Origin: an uncultured Mucilaginibacter sp.
GTDB lineage: Bacteria > Bacteroidota > Bacteroidia > Sphingobacteriales > Sphingobacteriaceae
Direction of reading: 5' to 3'
Assembly: GCA_903885865.1 (NCBI GenBank)
Contig: CAISKH010000228.1
Location: 1-6,334, forward strand
DNA length: 6,334 nucleotides
In this document: piece after piece, positions 1 to 3,623 of the stretch
Position numbering within the stretch: the stretch's first letter is position 1
How the letters are laid out: each line of letters opens with the position of its first letter
Position numbers and translations under genes: made by a program
The notes under the pieces: model-generated
Told to the model about the DNA's origin: nothing
Databases searched by the model: none
The model's input: the letters and a program-made list of their open reading frames with translations, nothing else

Positions 1-32
1 AAAAGCCTCAAATCTTTCGACTTGAGGCTTTT
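1..32. terminator. Perfect 11-bp hairpin, probable bidirectional intrinsic terminator
   Basis: An 11-nt arm (1-11, AAAAGCCTCAA) is followed by a 10-nt loop and its exact reverse complement (22-32, TTGAGGCTTTT). The GC-rich middle of the stem sits between an A4 start and a T4 end, so it can act as a rho-independent terminator for transcripts from either side. It lies 11 nt beyond the end of the tRNA-like 3' fragment at 44-60, which is read leftward. It may be the original terminator of that tRNA gene. The left arm touches the window edge, so the stem could be longer. Confidence 0.75.
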
Positions 33-43
33 GACTTAAAATG

Positions 44-60
44 TGGCCCGTAGGGGAATT
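44..60 (-). other. tRNA-Glu 3'-end fragment, possible att site of an integrated element
   Basis: On the minus strand this reads AATTCCCCTACGGGCCA. It fits the end of a tRNA: the last four T-loop bases (57-60), the T-stem 3' strand CCCCT, the acceptor 3' strand ACGGGCC and discriminator A. The CCCCT strand followed by A is typical of tRNA-Glu, so that is my best guess for the parent. The fit stops at the T loop: the next base on the tRNA 5' side is G instead of the invariant C56, and no anticodon or D arm follows up to position 130. Such truncated 3' ends are left when tyrosine integrases insert at tRNA genes. With the terminator at 1-32 on its 3' side, the inserted DNA would lie to the right. 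I saw no second copy in the window. A chance match is possible at this length. Confidence 0.4.
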
Positions 61-211
61 CCACTGACGATGATTTTAGCGTATTTGAGTGCCAAATCGG
101 CACAAATAATATTGTTTAAGTCCATTCGAATTTTACCCATTTATTATCCAATGCCTTGCTACTTGAAATTATTTAAAGCAACAGCTTTTTTGATTTTGGT
201 ATATTTATTTA

Positions 212-261
212 GCAGATTGCGAATCTGCGTATATTTAAGTCCGGGAATGCAAATCCGGACT
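212..261. repeat. Two adjacent related palindromes (REP/BIME-like)
   Basis: The first palindrome has 7-nt arms GCAGATT (212-218) and AATCTGC (222-228) with a 3-nt loop GCG. The second has 7-nt arms AGTCCGG (238-244) and CCGGACT (255-261) with a 10-nt loop. They are 9 nt apart and share a degenerate centre (GATTGCGAATC and GAATGCAAATC), which suggests diverged copies of one unit and not two independent hairpins. They lie about 30 nt beyond the stop codon of the leftward gene ending at 293 and could stabilise its 3' end, but no T-run follows. Palindromic pairs like this are known for REP elements mobilised by RAYT transposases and for IS ends; no transposase gene is present here. A smaller hairpin, GTGCC-AAATC-GGCAC, lies at 89-103 in the same gene-free stretch. 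I see nothing else in 61-292. Confidence 0.5.
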
Positions 262-292
262 AACTGGTACATTCGGACAGACGAGAATATCA

Positions 293-871
293 TCAATCAC
301 TTCCAAAGGTTGCCTCTTCTTCAAAGAATGCCAGCAAATCTTGCTTTGTTGGCGCCTTTCTTTCTTTGCCAAGCTGCCTTATCTCTACTTCGTTTAGCAC
401 TATTGAAAGTTTGGGAAGATGTATCCATACAGTTTCGTTGTATCCGGACAGTTTCTTTATGTTGTACACGGTGAAGAACTCGTAATAATGCTCGAACCAG
501 TGATAAAAATATTGGTGAACAACCTCTGGCTTGATGTAACCATTTTCAACATAGAATCCTAAGGTGTCAAAAAAATCGTACACTTCGCACATAATATCTT
601 TAAGTGCACTATAGTCCTCTATAAGTTCGGCTTTAAGAACATTGTTTTTTACTATCACGTCGGAAGCCTCACTCCGCAAATCATCCAATTTCCGGAATTG
701 CCTATCGAAATCCGTAATAAGCTGCACACTACTATTCTTAAAAGCGCGCTCATTCTCATCCGTACGCATTTTTCTAAATTGCCTACCCTGTACGTACAGA
801 GTTACGAAGGCTGCAATTGCCAATAGGAATGTGCCAATTGTGCCTAATGCGATCCAGTTCAATTCTGTCAT
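293..871 (-). CDS. Small single-pass membrane protein, DUF4760-like, function unknown
   Basis: This encodes 192 residues. Residues 6-27 are a hydrophobic helix (IALGTIGTFLLAIAAFVTLYV), followed directly by the basic stretch QGRQFRKMR. The membrane anchor is therefore N-terminal, with the rest most likely cytoplasmic by the positive-inside rule. Residues 38-95 are charged and probably helical. Residues 97-135 are rich in aromatics (YDFFDTLGFYVENGYI, then YFYHWFEHYYEFF). A short N-terminal helix, a charged helix and an F-x-x-L-G-x-x-x-x-x-G-x-I motif followed by a W-containing helix resemble the DUF4760 family. That is recognition by eye, not a search. No catalytic motif is visible. The start ATG at 871 places the hydrophobic helix at the natural N-terminus; an ATG at 875 is out of frame. 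The gene is divergent from the HEPN-like gene at 909, with only 37 nt between starts, so the two may share control. Composition is AT-rich like that neighbour. Expression is unproven, but length and domain logic support a real gene. Confidence 0.75.
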   Translation of the reverse strand: MTELNWIALGTIGTFLLAIAAFVTLYVQGRQFRKMRTDENERAFKNSSVQLITDFDRQFRKLDDLRSEASDVIVKNNVLKAELIEDYSALKDIMCEVYDFFDTLGFYVENGYIKPEVVHQYFYHWFEHYYEFFTVYNIKKLSGYNETVWIHLPKLSIVLNEVEIRQLGKERKAPTKQDLLAFFEEEATFGSD

Positions 872-908
872 ACATAATTTTTAATAAAGATATGTAATCG
901 TATACATT
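872..908. promoter_or_regulatory. Short divergent intergenic region, weak promoter-like elements
   Basis: Only 37 AT-rich bases separate the two divergent start codons. For the leftward gene, the minus strand at 892-885 reads TATCTTTA, 7 of 8 to the Bacteroidota -7 consensus TAnnTTTG. For the rightward gene, TAATTTTT at 875-882 also matches 7 of 8. No convincing -33 TTG lies at the expected distance for either. The proposed elements would overlap, so transcription of the two genes could be mutually exclusive or jointly controlled. In DNA this AT-rich, 7-of-8 matches occur easily by chance. Confidence 0.25.
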
Positions 909-1922
909 ATGCGAAATGGCTATAATTGCATTATGAGTAATCAGTCACTTTCGAGGAATTTAGAAGATTTCCGATTAAATAGATATCTAGTACCGTATTT
1001 GGCATTGCAACGATATGGCCCCGACAAGGCGATTGAAATGTCTTACACAACATATGCAATACATGCTTTTTATAGCACAATAGAAGACATCAAGGATTTA
1101 GAACATCAAGCAACATTTGTTAATAATGGTCGACGGTCAAATGTCTCAATTGCTCTTTGGTTTTTGGCACTGGAGTCTTTTGTCAATTGTGTCGGTAAAA
1201 TGGTCTGTTTAAGGAATGGTGAAGATTTTGCCAAAGATTGGAGTGCCAAAACAGTTGGTAAGAGAATAGGGTTTTTATTTGACACCTTTCCAGCGGAGGG
1301 TGAAGTAATGAGGAAATCGGGGTTAATCGCACGTATCAATGAATTTCTGCAATTTCGAAATGAAATCTTTCATGATCGAAATGTAGGTGAAGAACTTGTC
1401 TTTCATAAGACAAACTTTTCGCCGCGCCCTTATTTTAATAATCAAGTAGATGTTTTTCAGGCCTTACTGATTTTTTTAGAGGTTTGTTGTGGGCTTCGCT
1501 ATTCAATCAATGCGTTGGACATTATGCCAGAAATTTCAATAGGCAATCAAGAATTGTTGATTTTTGACAAGTTAGATAAGCTATATGAAACTTTTTTAAA
1601 ACCTTATTTCCTACGAGTGCTCACCAAGCATGATTTGAATACAGCATTGAATTTAGATACCAAGCACTTTTATCAACCTGAGCCTTATAGCAACAAATAT
1701 TTTTTACAAGGTGAGATTTTGCCAGTTTTTCAAAACCAACAGCAGTCTAATTTCATCCATCCTCTAAGCCAGAAAAAAACTTCAATCGGAGAGACGTTGT
1801 ATAATGATTTAATAATTTCATCCGGTAAAAAAGCTGGCCATTACGATAGTATGCATTTTATTATAGACTGGCCAAAATTATATGCAGACGGACAGAAAGC
1901 TAAGGCAAGTAGACAGCCATAA
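909..1922 (+). CDS. HEPN-like protein, possible ribonuclease-type effector
   Basis: This encodes 337 residues, with no signal peptide or membrane segment, so it is probably cytoplasmic. The strongest clue is R150-N151-E-I-F-H155 followed by D-R. It matches the R-x4-6-H motif with a polar residue after Arg that marks HEPN nucleases. It sits at the end of a helix (INEFLQFRNEIFHDR) and about 60 residues after a helix carrying A-L-E-S-F-V-N (87-93), the E-x-[FL]-[IVL]-N pattern common in the preceding HEPN helix. A further hydrophobic helix (VFQALLIFLEVCCGL, about 182-196) completes a plausible four-helix bundle. Residues 200-337 show no motif I recognise. HEPN proteins act as RNases in toxin-antitoxin, abortive-infection and CRISPR-linked systems, but many only bind nucleotides, so activity is inference. 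Codon 9 (ATG at 933) is an equally good start and gives the more usual N-terminus MSNQSLSRN; with no Shine-Dalgarno, nothing decides. The gene is AT-rich and divergent from the membrane protein gene at 293-871. Confidence 0.8.
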   Translation: MRNGYNCIMSNQSLSRNLEDFRLNRYLVPYLALQRYGPDKAIEMSYTTYAIHAFYSTIEDIKDLEHQATFVNNGRRSNVSIALWFLALESFVNCVGKMVCLRNGEDFAKDWSAKTVGKRIGFLFDTFPAEGEVMRKSGLIARINEFLQFRNEIFHDRNVGEELVFHKTNFSPRPYFNNQVDVFQALLIFLEVCCGLRYSINALDIMPEISIGNQELLIFDKLDKLYETFLKPYFLRVLTKHDLNTALNLDTKHFYQPEPYSNKYFLQGEILPVFQNQQQSNFIHPLSQKKTSIGETLYNDLIISSGKKAGHYDSMHFIIDWPKLYADGQKAKASRQP

Positions 1923-2066
1923 CTCTCGCTGTCCAAAGTTTATATCTTACAGTCCCCCCAGGGTCTCTCGCACAGGATCCTGCGGTACATTAAACCGCTT
2001 CATAGTAATTATTTGATAATCAAAATTATATAAAAAAATTGGGCATAAATTTCCTGACGAAAACGT
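1923..2066. other. Intergenic DNA with minor inverted repeats, no gene
   Basis: I see no coding frame here. There are three small symmetrical pieces: the palindrome CAGGATCCTG (1973-1982), a 5-bp stem GCGGT/ACCGC (1982-1986 with 1994-1998), and TTTGA/TCAAA (2012-2016 with 2020-2024). None is followed by a T-run, so none is a convincing terminator for the gene ending at 1922. The AT-rich accessory composition ends in this gap or shortly after it. No repeat matching the tRNA-like fragment at 44-60 is present. Confidence 0.5.
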
Positions 2067-2170
2067 TGTTTCATCTTGTTTCACCAACTTTTCACAAACA
2101 GCTTATTGTCAATAATTTATCTCAAAATCTTGTTTCACCTGTTTCATTTGTTTCACTGTTTCATGAAACA
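2067..2170. promoter_or_regulatory. TGTTTCA heptamer array ending in a 14-bp palindrome, candidate operator
   Basis: Six exact direct copies of TGTTTCA lie at 2067, 2077, 2131, 2140, 2149 and 2157, and an inverted copy TGAAACA at 2164-2170. The first two are 10 bp apart; the last four are 9, 9 and 8 bp apart. The final direct copy and the inverted copy abut as the perfect palindrome TGTTTCATGAAACA (2157-2170). A degenerate CTTTTCA at 2088 extends the first group. The array ends 41 bp before the hydrolase start and 7 bp before a -7-like element, so the palindrome covers where the -33 region would be. A protein bound there would be expected to block or recruit polymerase, and near-helical spacing suggests cooperative binding on one DNA face. 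The sequence pattern is certain; the role as operator is inference, and no regulator gene is present in the window. Confidence 0.6.
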
Positions 2171-2177
2171 AATTCGC

Positions 2178-2185
2178 TACTTTAG
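2178..2185 (+). promoter_or_regulatory. -7-like promoter element of the hydrolase gene
   Basis: TACTTTAG matches the Bacteroidota -7 consensus TAnnTTTG at 7 of 8 positions. Transcription would start near 2192, leaving a leader of about 20 nt before the ATG at 2212. No clear -33 TTG lies 19-21 nt upstream; the TGTTTCATGAAACA palindrome occupies that place. This fits a regulated promoter, but the match alone is weak. Confidence 0.35.
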
Positions 2186-2211
2186 CCAATAACTAACCTT
2201 AATAATATAGT

Positions 2212-3591
2212 ATGAAAAAGGGCATCAGTACCTTCTTTTTGACAATGGTTATTAGTCTATCTGGCTTAGACGGAATGACCCAGGTTGTCTCCATTGCTTC
2301 TTCACCTTCAGCCGGGCGATACTTCCAGGTAGAGTATCCGCCGTCAGCGGCGGCGGGCGAACTGCAAATAGGGGTCACTTATACCCTTTGGATTCCGGAC
2401 GGCGTAAAGACGATTCGCGGGGTGATCGTCCACCAGCACGGCGCCGGCACCTCCGCTTCCAAAGCGGGCGCCAACGCCGCCTACGACCTGCACTGGCAGG
2501 CACTGGCCAGGAAATGGGATTGCGCGCTGCTTGGCCCAAGCTACCACGTTTTGAACGAGGGCACTCAAATAGGGCCGGGCGAGGCTGAACTATGGTATGA
2601 TCCGCGCCGCGGCTCGGACAAGGTGTTTTGCAACGCCCTCGTCGCGCTGGGAGAGAAAGCGGGACACCCGGAAATCGGCTCCGCGCCGTGGTGTCTCTGG
2701 GGACATTCCGGAGGTGCGCAATGGATCAGCCAGATGACCGTAATGCACCCCGATCGGGTTGTAGCCGCCTGGATCCGCTCCGGCGGAACGACAAAGTTTC
2801 ACTCCCGCCATCCTGAATGGCCCGATCCTGAACTCACCGAGGCCGTATATTCGGTGCCGATTTTTGCCAACGCGGGCGTGCGGGAGAAGGGCAGTGCCCA
2901 GTTTAACGGTTCGTGGATAGGTATGTTGGCCACGTTTGAGGAATATCGCCCGCACGGAGCGCCGGTCGGCATTGCGCCCGATCCTTTGACATCGCACGAC
3001 TGCGGTGGTTCCCGCTATATGGCCATTCCTTTCTTCGACGCCTGCCTTGCCATCCGCCTGCCGAACAAGGGAGCGAAGACCCAAACCCTTAAACCTGTGG
3101 ATATGAGCAAAGCCTGGCTGGCGGATGAATTGGGTGACACAGCTGTGCCCGCAGCGGAATATAAAGGGGACATAAAAAAATCCGTTTGGTTGCCGAATGC
3201 GACCGTGGCCAGGGCGTGGATGGAATACGTAAAAACCGGTACGGTGGGCGATCTTACACCGCCCCCAGCCCCCTTTGATGTGAAGGTGGCAGAGATACCG
3301 AATAAGGGAAATGAGATTACCTGGTCTGCAGAGGCGGATCTTGAGAGCGGTATCGGTGGGTTCATCATTATGCGGGACGGTAAGAGCCTGGCGCGATTGC
3401 CGGCTGCGGTACAGAATGGTTTGCTGCGGCCGACCTTCCAGGGAGTCTCATTTCACGATACACCGGATGTTCCGGTACCTGGAATGCGCTATTTGGACGC
3501 TTCGAGCCACACAGGAGAGAAGCATGCTTACACAGTTGTCACGCTGAACGGAGCGGGTGTGCCCTCAAAGCCGTCCAAGCCGGCGAAATAA
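2212..3591 (+). CDS. Exported alpha/beta hydrolase (esterase-like) with C-terminal fibronectin-III-like domain
   Basis: This encodes 459 residues. The N-terminus has a basic MKKG followed by a hydrophobic core (STFFLTMVISLSGL), a Sec signal peptide with probable cleavage near residue 23 (GMTQ). There is no lipobox cysteine, so the product should be periplasmic or secreted. Residues about 40-340 form an alpha/beta hydrolase. H74-Q-H-G77 after the strand GVIV is the oxyanion-hole loop, and G164-H-S166-G-G168 is the nucleophile elbow with catalytic Ser166. The likely catalytic His is H262 in TSHDCGG. The expected acid after strand 7 (VPIFANAGVREKG) is not a clear Asp; E225 is one candidate. Residues about 350-459, after a proline linker (TPPPAPF), look like one FN3-type beta-sandwich (ITWSAEADLESGIGGFIIMRDG, then HAYTVVTLNGAGV). 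The relatives I recall are annotated alpha/beta hydrolase or PHB-depolymerase-like esterase; the substrate is unknown. The gene is GC-rich, especially its first half, unlike its left neighbours. The TGTTTCA array probably regulates it. It converges with dnaE2. Confidence 0.88.
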   Translation: MKKGISTFFLTMVISLSGLDGMTQVVSIASSPSAGRYFQVEYPPSAAAGELQIGVTYTLWIPDGVKTIRGVIVHQHGAGTSASKAGANAAYDLHWQALARKWDCALLGPSYHVLNEGTQIGPGEAELWYDPRRGSDKVFCNALVALGEKAGHPEIGSAPWCLWGHSGGAQWISQMTVMHPDRVVAAWIRSGGTTKFHSRHPEWPDPELTEAVYSVPIFANAGVREKGSAQFNGSWIGMLATFEEYRPHGAPVGIAPDPLTSHDCGGSRYMAIPFFDACLAIRLPNKGAKTQTLKPVDMSKAWLADELGDTAVPAAEYKGDIKKSVWLPNATVARAWMEYVKTGTVGDLTPPPAPFDVKVAEIPNKGNEITWSAEADLESGIGGFIIMRDGKSLARLPAAVQNGLLRPTFQGVSFHDTPDVPVPGMRYLDASSHTGEKHAYTVVTLNGAGVPSKPSKPAK

Positions 3592-3623
3592 ATAAAACCC
3601 ATGAAACTACTACGCAAGTATTA

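Noticed and set aside
43..474. Open frame of 143 residues on the plus strand beginning at a GTG
   Set aside because: It starts inside the tRNA-like fragment, crosses both palindromes and overlaps the membrane protein gene antisense. Its translation is rich in Leu, Cys and Arg with no domain logic, as expected for a shadow.
1982..1998. GCGGT/ACCGC hairpin as terminator of the HEPN-like gene
   Set aside because: The stem is only 5 bp, the loop is 7 nt and no T-run follows.
2067..2170. TGTTTCA array as a CRISPR array
   Set aside because: The units are 7 bp with 1-3 bp between most neighbours. CRISPR repeats and spacers are each over 20 bp, and no cas gene is present.
2590..3084. 164-codon open frame antisense to the hydrolase gene
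   Set aside because: A GC-rich coding region gives long antisense frames. The plus-strand frame has a signal peptide, nucleophile elbow and FN3-like tail, while this one has nothing recognisable.
3592..3623. Possible terminator between the convergent hydrolase and dnaE2 genes
   Set aside because: I found no stem-loop in the 32-nt gap. Termination must depend on something else or lie inside the opposing genes.
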